Source: Mycobacterium sp. (GTDB lineage Bacteria; Actinomycetota; Actinomycetes; Mycobacteriales; Mycobacteriaceae). Taken from it: DNA of 64,000 nt. The DNA lies in assembly GCA_016197405.1 (NCBI GenBank), contig JACPVR010000023.1:248001-312000 (forward strand), read 5' to 3'. Positions 25,708-33,670 of the stretch are shown here, in pieces (within the stretch, counting starts at the first letter, position 1; every line of letters starts with the position of its first letter). The notes beneath the pieces were generated by a model, which was not told where the DNA came from, searched no databases, and saw only the letters and a program-made list of their open reading frames with translations. The position numbers were made by a program, and so were the translations under genes.

Positions 25708-26955
25708 TCAGTCGCGGTTGGGGTGGAACACCCAGCCGCGCAGCAGCGTGAAGCGTAGTGCGGTCGCGGTGAGGTTGGCGGCCACGAGCACCGAGAGTTC
25801 CAGCCAGTGCGGGGTGGCAGCCACCAGGCCGTGCACGGCGGCCAGGGAGCCGCTGGTCACAGCCAGCGCGAGGGCGAATACGGCCAGGCCCTCGGCATGG
25901 TGGCGCAGTGCGCCCTCGCTGCCCTGCACACCGAAGGTGAACCGGCGGTTGGCCGCGGTGTTACCGATCGCGGTGACCAACAGGGCTATCAGGTTGGCGG
26001 CCTGAGCGCCCACGGCGGCATGCAGCAGGGAGAAGATCAGCAGGTAGGCCAGTGTGGAGGCGACGCCGACGGCGGCGAACCGGACGCCCTGGCGCAGCAG
26101 GCTGCGCGGCGCGGCAGCCCGGCCTGAGCCGAGCTGCGCGGCGATATCGCGGACCGGGATCGCGCCGCTGGAGAAACCCTTGAGCAGCCGGGCGATGCCC
26201 TTGAGGTCGGCCGTGGCGGTCGCCACGATGTCGACGCGGCTGTCGGGGTCGTCGACCCAGTCGACCGGAACCTCGTGGATGCGCAGGCCCGAACGTTCGG
26301 CCAGCACCAGCATTTCGGTGTCGAAGAACCAGCCGGTATCCACGACGTGGGGCAACAGCCGGGCCGCCACATCGGCGCGGATGGCTTTGAACCCGCACTG
26401 TGCGTCGGAGAACTTCGCCGCCAGCGTGGAGCGCAGGATCAGGTTGTAGCAGCGGGAGATGACCTCGCGCTTGGCGCCGCGCACGACGCGCGAGCTCCGC
26501 GCCAGCCGGGTGCCGATCGCCAGATCGGAGTGACCGGAGATCAGCGGAGCCAGCAGCGGCTGCAGGGCCGCCAGATCGGTGGAAAGGTCGACGTCCATGT
26601 AGGCCAGCACCGGTGAATCCGAGGCGGACCACACGGTGTGCAGGGCACGACCGCGGCCCTTCTGCTCCAACCGGACGACCCGGACCCCGTCGAGTTCATC
26701 GGCGAGTTCGGCTGCGATGCGCGGTGTTTCGTCGATGCTGGCATTGTCGGCGATGGTGATCCGCGCGCTGAACGGCAGCGTCTCGGCCAGGTAGCGGTGC
26801 AGGCGACGGATCGAGCCGGCCAGGGCGGCCTGCTCGTTGTACACCGGAACCACCACGTCGACGACCGGGACGCCACGCTCACGTGCTTCGGCGACGGCAT
26901 TGGGTCGGGCTGCGGCCGTCGAGACGGCGATACTGTCAACCACGCTCTGAGTCAT
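25708..26955 (-). CDS. Bifunctional GT2 glycosyltransferase / GtrA flippase-like protein
   Basis: This 415-residue protein is a fusion. Residues 28-260 are a DPM1-like GT2 domain (VPVYNEQAALAGSIRRL, ADNASIDETP, and DVDLSTDL as the metal-binding DxD). Residues 285-410 are a GtrA-type four-helix membrane domain (FAAVGVASTLAYLLIFSL onward). The GT2 part should transfer a sugar to polyprenyl phosphate, and GtrA domains are thought to move the product across the membrane. The downstream PMT-family enzyme would use it, 51 bases apart. Together they form a surface glycosylation unit. Confidence 0.88.
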   Translation of the reverse strand: MTQSVVDSIAVSTAAARPNAVAEARERGVPVVDVVVPVYNEQAALAGSIRRLHRYLAETLPFSARITIADNASIDETPRIAAELADELDGVRVVRLEQKGRGRALHTVWSASDSPVLAYMDVDLSTDLAALQPLLAPLISGHSDLAIGTRLARSSRVVRGAKREVISRCYNLILRSTLAAKFSDAQCGFKAIRADVAARLLPHVVDTGWFFDTEMLVLAERSGLRIHEVPVDWVDDPDSRVDIVATATADLKGIARLLKGFSSGAIPVRDIAAQLGSGRAAAPRSLLRQGVRFAAVGVASTLAYLLIFSLLHAAVGAQAANLIALLVTAIGNTAANRRFTFGVQGSEGALRHHAEGLAVFALALAVTSGSLAAVHGLVAATPHWLELSVLVAANLTATALRFTLLRGWVFHPNRD

Positions 26956-27133
26956 GACATGATCGTCGGGCCTGGCAATGGGTGGAGTATGGGTCGAACC
27001 TATGCGAATCCTATGAACGCTCGTCCGGTGTTCTGACCTGTGAGTCGGGCACTATGCAACGCATCGCCGACATCGCGGAGGTCGAATGCGGCGATGACTG
27101 CCGCCCGCTGCATGCGTGGTCGATACTTCCGGA

Positions 27134-28792
27134 ATGCAGATCACCGCGGCGATCATCGTTGTCGTCACCTTGGCAGTGATGACCACCGGGCGGGCGCCCG
27201 CGGTCTTGGCGCTGATCTGCGCACTCGTCGTCGCAGGCCTGCTCGGTATCGCGACACCGGCGGAGTTGTTCGGTGGACTCAGCAACGGTGGCGTCATCAC
27301 CATCGCGGCGATGCTGGTGATAGCCAAAGGTGTCCTGCACACCGGGGCGGTTTCCCGTGCGACATTCCGGCTGCTGTCCGGGGTGACCACCACCAGCCAG
27401 GCGTTGCGGCGGCTCATACCCCCGGTCGGCTTCATCTCGGCGTTGATCAACACCACACCCATCGTGGCGATGCTCATCCCCGCCGCCAAAGAACTCGAGC
27501 AGCAATCGGGAGTGCGGGCGCGCAGTGTGCTGTTGCCTGTCGCGCACGCCACCACACTTGCCGGCTCGGCGACACTTATCGGTACCAGCTCCAACCTGCT
27601 GATCGCCGGCCTGGCCGCACCCGCAGGTGTCGAGTTGACGATGTTCTCTTTTGTGCCGATTGCGGTTCCGGTGGCCATCGTCGGGTGGATCGCGTTGCTG
27701 TTCATGGCGCCGCGCATGCTGCGCGGCGGCCCAACCTCATCTGCACGCGAGATGACGTGGCGCGCAGAAATCCCGATCACGGCAAAAGCGAACGCTGTCG
27801 GAAGAACCGCGGCCGAATTGGGCGTGCACACCACACCTGACTTCGAGTTACTTGAGATCCAGCGCTGGGGTGAACACGTCGACGACGACGCCGTCCTCGA
27901 GGCGGGCGACGCCCTGATCTATCAGGCCACCGAATCAGGTGTCCAGATGCTGTGGGCGAGCCCACGGTTCGGCCAGTCGCCGCAGGACTTGTACAAGGCG
28001 TCGGTTGCCACCGACGAACAGTGCACGGTGCGCGATCTCGAGGAGAACGAAGACGTCACGGTGGTCGCCGCGCAGTCGACCGGGTTGTTGCGCAATTCGC
28101 CTGCACGACCCGGAGAGATGCTCTTCGTCACCGCGGGGTCTGCCGATGTCCTGACCGATCATCCGCTGGTCGGGTTGTGGCAGAAGGTGGCAGGTAAGGC
28201 GCCGCAGACCTCGAAGACGTGGACTGCGCTGGCCATACTGATTGCCGTCATCGTCACGGCATCGTTGAATGTGGCGCCGGTCGAGCTCATTGCGGTGACC
28301 GGGGCAACCTTGATGGTGGTCACCGGAGTGCTGACGCCACGATCCGCGGTCCGTGCGTTGAACTGGAACATCTTGGCCATCATCGCCGGTTCCATCGGTC
28401 TGGGAGTGATCGTCGTCAACAGTGGTCTCGGCGATCGCATCTCGGATGCCGTCCTCCGGCTGTCGGCCGGAAACACTGCACTGGTGGTACTCGTCATCGC
28501 TGTTGGCACTTTCCTGCTGACCAACATCGTCACCAATTCCGCGGCCGCGGCCATTCTCACCCCGGTGGCGTTGTCCGTTGCGGCCACAACCGGTCTGGAT
28601 CCCGTGCTGCTGCTGACGCTGATCGGCACATGTATCTCGTTCACATTTCTCAACCCGTACAGCCACCAGTCGAATTTGATGGTCATGAAGCCCGGTGGCT
28701 ACAGCACCGCGACGTTCGTACGGTTCGGCGTTCCGCTGACAGTGGTGTCACTGGCGACGGCGTTCGGCGTCGGCTGGATGCTGCTGTCCTGA
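27134..28792 (+). CDS. SLC13 (DASS) family sodium/anion transporter with TrkA-C domain
   Basis: This 552-residue protein is built from two membrane halves. The first has the signature ALINTTPIVAMLIPAAKEL and GSATLIGTSSNLLIAG. A cytoplasmic TrkA-C (RCK_C) domain follows (DFELLEIQRWGEHVDDDAVL, about 225-330), and the second half has NIVTNSAAAAILTPVALSV and LIGTCISF. These NT/T(S)NS motifs bind sodium and the anion. Substrates for this family include sulfate, phosphate and dicarboxylates, which sequence alone cannot separate. ATG 27134 is preferred over GTG 27116. Confidence 0.85.
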   Translation: MQITAAIIVVVTLAVMTTGRAPAVLALICALVVAGLLGIATPAELFGGLSNGGVITIAAMLVIAKGVLHTGAVSRATFRLLSGVTTTSQALRRLIPPVGFISALINTTPIVAMLIPAAKELEQQSGVRARSVLLPVAHATTLAGSATLIGTSSNLLIAGLAAPAGVELTMFSFVPIAVPVAIVGWIALLFMAPRMLRGGPTSSAREMTWRAEIPITAKANAVGRTAAELGVHTTPDFELLEIQRWGEHVDDDAVLEAGDALIYQATESGVQMLWASPRFGQSPQDLYKASVATDEQCTVRDLEENEDVTVVAAQSTGLLRNSPARPGEMLFVTAGSADVLTDHPLVGLWQKVAGKAPQTSKTWTALAILIAVIVTASLNVAPVELIAVTGATLMVVTGVLTPRSAVRALNWNILAIIAGSIGLGVIVVNSGLGDRISDAVLRLSAGNTALVVLVIAVGTFLLTNIVTNSAAAAILTPVALSVAATTGLDPVLLLTLIGTCISFTFLNPYSHQSNLMVMKPGGYSTATFVRFGVPLTVVSLATAFGVGWMLLS

Positions 28793-28819
28793 CAGAAAGT
28801 CGCCGCCCCGAACAACAGC

Positions 28820-28849
28820 AGAGCCGGTGACCTGATGGTCACCGGCTCT
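28820..28849. terminator. 13-bp perfect inverted repeat, bidirectional terminator
   Basis: AGAGCCGGTGACC and its exact complement flank a four-base loop (tgat). It sits 28 bases past the SLC13 stop and 21 bases before the stop of the facing minus-strand gene. No long T run follows, as is usual for mycobacterial terminators. Confidence 0.7.
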
Positions 28850-28869
28850 GTATTACGACGTCTGTGTTG

Positions 28870-29106
28870 TCAGCGATCGCCGAACTCGTGCCGCTGTGCA
28901 ATGGCGATCAGTTCTTCACGAACCGTCGAATCGGGCAACCCGTTGATACGCGCATAGAGGCGCCGCCGGGCATGGGCGCGCTTGATGTTGTGGCGATATT
29001 CCGCGAAAGACACTTCTTCTCCTAGATGACACTCCGGGTCGCGGAGCGCTTTGTTTGTCTGTCGTCGTGAGCGGCGCGGATTTCCCGCCGCCCAGACTCC
29101 ATCCAT
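28870..29106 (-). CDS. Small hypothetical protein, basic and helical
   Basis: This 78-residue protein starts at ATG 29106 after AAGGACC and ends with INGLPDSTVREELIAIAQRH. The basic segment (YRHNIKRAHARRRLYARIN) and helical character suggest nucleic-acid or protein binding. It has no known domain I can name. The same frame stays open far upstream (to 30141) but only as the complement of the siderophore gene, so the longer version is rejected. Confidence 0.55.
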   Translation of the reverse strand: MDGVWAAGNPRRSRRQTNKALRDPECHLGEEVSFAEYRHNIKRAHARRRLYARINGLPDSTVREELIAIAQRHEFGDR

Positions 29107-29264
29107 GGTCCTTGTTAATTCTGCGTAAATCAAAGTGTCGCGCTGTGAGTTTCGATACACCACAATGGATTTGCCCCGGCCAGGCCGATACGACGTCCGC
29201 CTCGCGCTATGACGAGCATCACAGGTGAACTCCCGGAGCGCCCCGACGCCACCCGTTGCGCTCG

Positions 29265-29270
29265 TATAGT
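29265..29270 (+). promoter_or_regulatory. -10 element for leaderless viuB-like gene
   Basis: TATAGT is followed by seven bases and then ATG 29278 with no Shine-Dalgarno. This decides the start in favour of 29278 over the in-frame ATG at 29209. Confidence 0.5.
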
Positions 29271-29277
29271 CAATGCA

Positions 29278-30132
29278 ATGGCAGGCCGACCGATCCACAC
29301 CTTCGAAATCGTCAGCTCCACCCAACTGGCCCCGCATATGGTGCGGCTGGTCCTCGGCGGCAACGGTTTCGACACCTTCACTCCCAGCGAATTCACCGAC
29401 TCCTACGTGAAATTCGTGATCGTGCCGGCCGGTGTGGACGTCGCGGCGCTGCACAGCCCGTCCGAGCCGCTGACCCTGGACAGCTTCGGCACACTCGATG
29501 TCAGCCAGCGGCCATCGGTGCGCACCTACACCGTGCGCCGCGCCGACCCGCAGGCACGCCAGATCACCGTCGACTTCGTGGTGCACGGTGAGCACGGGGT
29601 GGCAGGCCCCTGGGCGGCCGGCGTCCAACCCGGTGATCCCGCCTACCTCATGGGTCCGAGTGGGGCGTTCTCGCCGGACCCGGCCGCCGACTGGCATCTG
29701 TATGCCGGTGACGAAGCCGCCATTCCGGCCATCTCGGCCGCGCTGGAAGCACTGCCCGCCGACGCCGTCGGCCAGGTGTTCCTGGAGGTCGCCGGACCCG
29801 AAGACGAGATCGAACTGCATGCACCCGAGGGGGTGACGGTGCGCTGGATCTACCGCGGTGGCCGGGCGGACCTGGTTCCCGACGACCACGCCGGCGACCA
29901 CGCCCCGCTGATCGACGCCGTCACGGGCGCGCCCTGGCTGCCCGGGCAGGTTCAGGTCTTCATCCACGGTGAGGCGCAGGCCGTCATGCACAACCTGCGG
30001 CCCTACATCCGCAAGGAACGTGCCGTCGAGGCCAAATGGGCCAATTCCATCTCCGGTTACTGGCGCCGCGGCCGCACCGAGGAGACGTTCCGCGAATGGA
30101 AACGCGAACTCGCCGAGGCCGAGAAGGGCTGA
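29278..30132 (+). CDS. viuB: Siderophore-interacting protein (ViuB/SIP family)
   Basis: This 284-residue flavin reductase belongs to the ferredoxin-reductase-like SIP family. Its FAD domain carries RTYTVRRADPQ (FAD-binding RxYTxR) and VVHGEHGVAGPWA, and a NAD(P)H domain (DEAAIPAISAALEALPADA) follows. A Trp-rich C-terminus (YWRRGRTEETFREWKRE) closes the active site. These enzymes reduce Fe3+-siderophore in the cytoplasm to release iron. The length fits the M. tuberculosis homologue next to xerC. It starts at 29278, marked by a leaderless promoter. Confidence 0.88.
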   Translation: MAGRPIHTFEIVSSTQLAPHMVRLVLGGNGFDTFTPSEFTDSYVKFVIVPAGVDVAALHSPSEPLTLDSFGTLDVSQRPSVRTYTVRRADPQARQITVDFVVHGEHGVAGPWAAGVQPGDPAYLMGPSGAFSPDPAADWHLYAGDEAAIPAISAALEALPADAVGQVFLEVAGPEDEIELHAPEGVTVRWIYRGGRADLVPDDHAGDHAPLIDAVTGAPWLPGQVQVFIHGEAQAVMHNLRPYIRKERAVEAKWANSISGYWRRGRTEETFREWKRELAEAEKG

Positions 30133-30160
30133 TCGCCACAACGTCTGTCACGGTAGGGGA

Positions 30161-31075
30161 GTGCACCGCCCCACCGATGTGATCCTCGCCGAGTTCGACG
30201 AGTACCTAGAGCTGGAACGCGGCCGTTCGGCGCACACCAGGCGCGCCTACCTCGGGGACCTGCGCGCGCTCTTCGATTTCCTCGATCAGCGCGCGCCCGA
30301 CGGCGGCCTGGACGCGATCACGTTGCCGGTGCTTCGCGCCTGGCTGTCCGCGCAGGCCGGCGCCGGCGCCGCGCGCACCACGTTGGCGCGCCGCACCTCG
30401 GCGGTCAAGACCTTCACGCACTGGGCCAACCGCCGCGGACTGATGGCCACCGATCCGGCCGTGCGGCTGCAGACCCCCAAAGCGCACCGCACCTTGCCCG
30501 CGGTGCTGCGCGCCGACCAGGCGCTTGAAGCCATGGCTGCGGCGAAATCCGGTGCCGCCGAAGGTGATCCGATAGCTCTGCGGGACCAGCTGATCGTGGA
30601 GTTGTTGTACGCCACCGGTATCCGGGTCAGCGAATTGTGCGGACTCGACGTCGACGACGTGGACCTGGACCGCCGGCTGCTGCGGGTGCTTGGCAAGGGC
30701 GACAAACAACGCACCACACCGTTCGGCGCGCCCGCCGAGGAAGCGCTGCGCCGCTGGCTGGCCGAGGGCCGGCCGGCATTGGTGACCGCGACCTCCGGGC
30801 CCGCCCTGTTGCTCGGGGCACGCGGTGGCCGGCTGGATCCCCGGCAGGCCCGCACCGTCGTGCACCAGACCGTCACCGCGGTCGACGGCGCGCCCGATAT
30901 GGGCCCGCACGGACTGCGGCACAGCGCCGCGACACATCTGCTCGAAGGCGGCGCCGATCTGCGCATCGTGCAGGAACTGCTCGGGCACTCCACGCTGGCG
31001 ACCACCCAGCTCTACACGCATGTGACGGTCGCCCGGCTGCGCGCCGTCCACGATCAGGCCCACCCGCGGGCCTGA
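30161..31075 (+). CDS. xerC: Tyrosine recombinase XerC
   Basis: This protein has about 304 residues. An N-terminal SAM-like core-binding domain (EFDEYLELERGRSAHTRRAY) precedes a catalytic domain holding Arg in YATGIRVSELCGL, Lys in GKGDKQR, HxxR in HGLRHSAATHL, and His/Tyr in GHSTLATTQLYTHV. XerC with XerD resolves chromosome dimers at dif. The start is uncertain: GTG 30161 has its AGGGGA too close, and GTG 30179 would match the family's usual N-terminus better. Confidence 0.9.
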   Translation: MHRPTDVILAEFDEYLELERGRSAHTRRAYLGDLRALFDFLDQRAPDGGLDAITLPVLRAWLSAQAGAGAARTTLARRTSAVKTFTHWANRRGLMATDPAVRLQTPKAHRTLPAVLRADQALEAMAAAKSGAAEGDPIALRDQLIVELLYATGIRVSELCGLDVDDVDLDRRLLRVLGKGDKQRTTPFGAPAEEALRRWLAEGRPALVTATSGPALLLGARGGRLDPRQARTVVHQTVTAVDGAPDMGPHGLRHSAATHLLEGGADLRIVQELLGHSTLATTQLYTHVTVARLRAVHDQAHPRA

Positions 31076-31568
31076 TTCGCCGGTACAACGGCTTGAGCCG
31101 TACGGGCGTGGACACCAACAGCCCCAGCGGATCGACGTAGTCGGCGCGCGACGCCGCGCCCCACATCGCTCCCCAGTGCAGACAGGCCGGAGCCGCGCAC
31201 CCCGCATGCCCGGCCGTCAGCGTCCCGAGCGGTGTCGTCGCATCGACCAGTTGGCCGGGTCTGACCAGTGCCTGGACCGGCTCGTAGCTGGTGTGCAGAC
31301 CACCGGGATGGGCCAGCGACACCACCGGCCGGCCGGCGACCATACCCGCGAACACCACGGTCGCCGATCCGGCGGCGTAGACGGCCTGTCCGACGGTGCC
31401 GGCCAGGTCGACGCCGCGGTGGCCCGGGTTCCAGTTCGGCGACGGGGCGTCGAAGTACCGCAGCACCGTCGGGGGTGGGCGAAGCGGCCAGACCAACCGC
31501 GGCCCCTCGTCGGCATGGGCGGGTGCGGCGCATGCCCCGACGATGATCAACACGACTACTATTCGCAT
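30873..31568 (-). CDS. M23 family peptidase (LytM-like), exported, overlapping xerC
   Basis: This protein has a signal peptide (IVVVLIIVGACAAPAHA) and an M23 domain with HRGVDLAG, which supplies the first His and Asp zinc ligands. The second motif reads ACLHWGAMW, where the usual HxH is CxH, so the catalytic His is lost while one zinc ligand remains. Credible sequence ends near 31060 (RLKPLYRRIRPAG). The frame then runs another 60 codons antisense inside xerC with Arg-rich, shadow-like composition before TGA at 30873. It may be a non-catalytic amidase activator or binding protein. Confidence 0.7.
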   Translation of the reverse strand: MRIVVVLIIVGACAAPAHADEGPRLVWPLRPPPTVLRYFDAPSPNWNPGHRGVDLAGTVGQAVYAAGSATVVFAGMVAGRPVVSLAHPGGLHTSYEPVQALVRPGQLVDATTPLGTLTAGHAGCAAPACLHWGAMWGAASRADYVDPLGLLVSTPVRLKPLYRRIRPAGGPDRGRRAAGRPSHACRAGWSPAWSARAVPARCADRRRLRADVSRRCAAVRAGPYRARRRPR

Positions 31569-31860
31569 ACGCCCAGCTCAGCGATAATTCGCCGAACCGG
31601 CCAGCCGGGTGGCCCCGTCCTGGGGACGGCGCGCCCTGTGTGGACAAAGCACCCGTTTCGAGGGTGTAAACTCATCTCCGCAACTCGTCTAAAGCGGGTT
31701 GACTTCGCGCGCCTGCCGCGACCCCGTAGTTACAAGGTCGCACCAGCAGTGCCGGGCGGTCCCGGATCTCGCAAGAGACCGGGTCCGGCACGCAGCGGAC
31801 GCCAGGGTTCGGCATCACCCGACGCCGAACGACAACCGACAATGAAGGCTGGGCAAAACC
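31569..31860 (+). promoter_or_regulatory. rpsB leader region with promoter and hairpin
   Basis: This 292-base leader has no gene. A -10-like TAAACT lies at 31667-31672, with a weak TGGACA upstream at 31641. A large GC-rich hairpin forms between GTGCCGG at 31749 and CCGGCAC ending at 31791. It sits about 70 bases before the start. Ribosomal protein S2 represses its own rpsB-tsf mRNA in other bacteria, so the hairpin may be the target. This is inference. Confidence 0.4.
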
Positions 31861-32694
31861 ATGGCTGTAGTGACCATGAAGCAGCTGCTTGACAGCGGCA
31901 CCCACTTCGGGCATCAGACCCGTCGCTGGAATCCCAAGATGAAGCGGTTCATCTTCACCGACCGCAACGGCATCTACATCATCGACTTGCAGCAGACGCT
32001 GACCTACATCGACCAGGCGTACGAGTTCGTCAAAGAGACCGTCGCCCACGGTGGCACCGTCATGTTCGTCGGCACCAAGAAGCAGGCGCAGGAATCGATC
32101 GCCGAAGAGGCGACCCGCGTCGGCATGCCGTATGTCAACCAGCGCTGGCTGGGTGGCATGCTCACCAACTTCTCCACCGTGCACAAGCGCCTTCAGCGGA
32201 TGAAGGAACTCGAGTCCATGGAGCAGACCGGTGGCTTCGAGGGTCGCACCAAGAAGGAAATCTTGATGCTGACCCGCGAGAAGAACAAGCTGGAGCGCAG
32301 CCTCGGCGGTATCCGTGACATGGCCAAGGTGCCCTCGGCGATCTGGGTCGTCGACACCAACAAGGAGCACCTCGCGGTCTCCGAGGCCATCAAGCTGAAC
32401 ATTCCGGTCATCGCGATCCTCGACACCAACTGCGACCCCGACGTCGTCAACTACCCGATCCCGGGTAACGACGACGCCATCCGGTCGGCAGCACTGCTGA
32501 CCAAGGTGATCGCCTCGGCCGTCGCCGAAGGTCTGCAGGCCCGTGCCGGCGGCGGCAGCGCCGACGGCAAGCCTGAGGCCGCGGCAGGCGAGCCGCTGGC
32601 CGAATGGGAGCAGGAACTGCTGGCATCGGCCACCGCAACGGCTGACGCCGGTGCCGCCCCGGCCGCTGCCGAAACGACCACCGACGCTTCTTAA
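31861..32694 (+). CDS. rpsB: 30S ribosomal protein S2
   Basis: This 277-residue S2 protein carries GTHFGHQTRRWNPKM at the N-terminus, VGTKKQAQ, MLTNFSTVHKRLQRM, and NIPVIAILDTNCDPD in the core. The C-terminal 45 residues are an Ala/Glu-rich tail typical of actinobacterial S2. It binds near the 30S neck and is needed for S1/mRNA attachment. It forms an operon with tsf, 13 bases apart. Confidence 0.97.
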   Translation: MAVVTMKQLLDSGTHFGHQTRRWNPKMKRFIFTDRNGIYIIDLQQTLTYIDQAYEFVKETVAHGGTVMFVGTKKQAQESIAEEATRVGMPYVNQRWLGGMLTNFSTVHKRLQRMKELESMEQTGGFEGRTKKEILMLTREKNKLERSLGGIRDMAKVPSAIWVVDTNKEHLAVSEAIKLNIPVIAILDTNCDPDVVNYPIPGNDDAIRSAALLTKVIASAVAEGLQARAGGGSADGKPEAAAGEPLAEWEQELLASATATADAGAAPAAAETTTDAS

Positions 32695-32707
32695 GGAGAG
32701 CCGAAAA

Positions 32708-33523
32708 TTGGCTAACTACACCGCTGCCGACGTCAAGCGACTTCGGGAGCTGACCGGCGCCGGCATGCTGGCGTGCAAGAACGCACTTGCCGACGCCGAC
32801 GGCGATTTCGACAAGGCGGTCGAAGAACTGCGCATCAAGGGCGCCAAGGACGTCGGCAAGCGCGCGGAGCGCGCCACCGCCGAAGGTCTGGTCGCGGCCA
32901 AGGACGGCGCGCTCATCGAGCTCAACTCCGAGACCGACTTCGTGGCCAAGAACGCCGAGTTCCAGAAACTCGCCGACGAGGTCGTCGCCGCAGCAGTGGC
33001 CGCCAAGGCCACCGATGTCGACGCGCTCAAGGCCGCCAAGAGCGGTGAGAGCACCGTCGAGCAGGCCGTCGCCGACCTCTCGGCCAAGATCGGCGAGAAG
33101 CTCGAACTGCGCCGGGTCGCTTACTTCGACGGTCAGGTCGAGACCTACCTGCACAAGCGGTCGGCTGACCTGCCGCCCGCCGTCGGCGTGCTGGTCGAGT
33201 TCACCGGCTCGGACAAAGAGGCCGCGCACGCGGTCGCTCTGCAGATCGCCGCGCTCAAGGCCAAGTACCTGACGCGTGACGACGTTCCTGCCGACGTGGT
33301 GGCCAACGAGCGCCACATCGCCGAGGAGACCGCCAAGGCCGAGGGCAAGCCCGAAGCCGCGCTGCCCAAGATCATCGAGGGTCGCGTCAACGGTTTCTAC
33401 AAGGATGTCGTCCTGCTGGAGCAGGCTTCGGTTTCCGACAGCAAGAAGACCGTCAAGGCGCTGCTGGACGAGGCCGGCGTGACGGTCACCCGGTTCGTCC
33501 GCTTCGAGGTCGGCCAGCAGTAA
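32708..33523 (+). CDS. tsf: Elongation factor Ts
   Basis: This 271-residue guanine nucleotide exchange factor acts on EF-Tu. The N-terminal UBA-like domain has ADVKRLRELTGAGMLACKN. The core carries IELNSETDFVAKN, whose TDFV motif inserts into EF-Tu, and the C-terminal ends RFEVGQQ. The start is TTG 32708, preceded by AAGGAG at nine bases, and gives a length equal to the M. tuberculosis protein. The intrinsic terminator at 33567 ends the operon. Confidence 0.97.
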   Translation: MANYTAADVKRLRELTGAGMLACKNALADADGDFDKAVEELRIKGAKDVGKRAERATAEGLVAAKDGALIELNSETDFVAKNAEFQKLADEVVAAAVAAKATDVDALKAAKSGESTVEQAVADLSAKIGEKLELRRVAYFDGQVETYLHKRSADLPPAVGVLVEFTGSDKEAAHAVALQIAALKAKYLTRDDVPADVVANERHIAEETAKAEGKPEAALPKIIEGRVNGFYKDVVLLEQASVSDSKKTVKALLDEAGVTVTRFVRFEVGQQ

Positions 33524-33566
33524 CCATCACCTGAAGACTTGGGCGGCGCACCAACCGCTCATCTGG

Positions 33567-33610
33567 AAAACCCCGCGCCATCACCGGTGATCCCGGCGGC
33601 GCGGGGTTTT
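33567..33610 (+). terminator. Strong intrinsic terminator after tsf
   Basis: AAAACCCCGCGCC (33567-33579) pairs perfectly with GGCGCGGGGTTTT (33598-33610). The loop contains a smaller palindrome (tcaccggtga). Terminal A and T runs make it functional in both directions. Confidence 0.9.
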
Positions 33611-33657
33611 GCCGTTTCGGCGCCTGTGCGGCGGGCCGTTATTGCACACGTGTCTGC

Positions 33658-33663
33658 TAGCGT
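33658..33663 (+). promoter_or_regulatory. -10 element for leaderless amidase
   Basis: TAGCGT is followed by seven bases to ATG 33671. It decides the start there, although the frame is open upstream through the tsf terminator. Confidence 0.45.
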
Positions 33664-33670
33664 CGGCCGA

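Noticed and set aside
28870..30141. 423-codon minus-strand frame
   Set aside because: Everything upstream of ATG 29106 is the complement of the siderophore-interacting protein gene. Only the last 78 codons look like protein.
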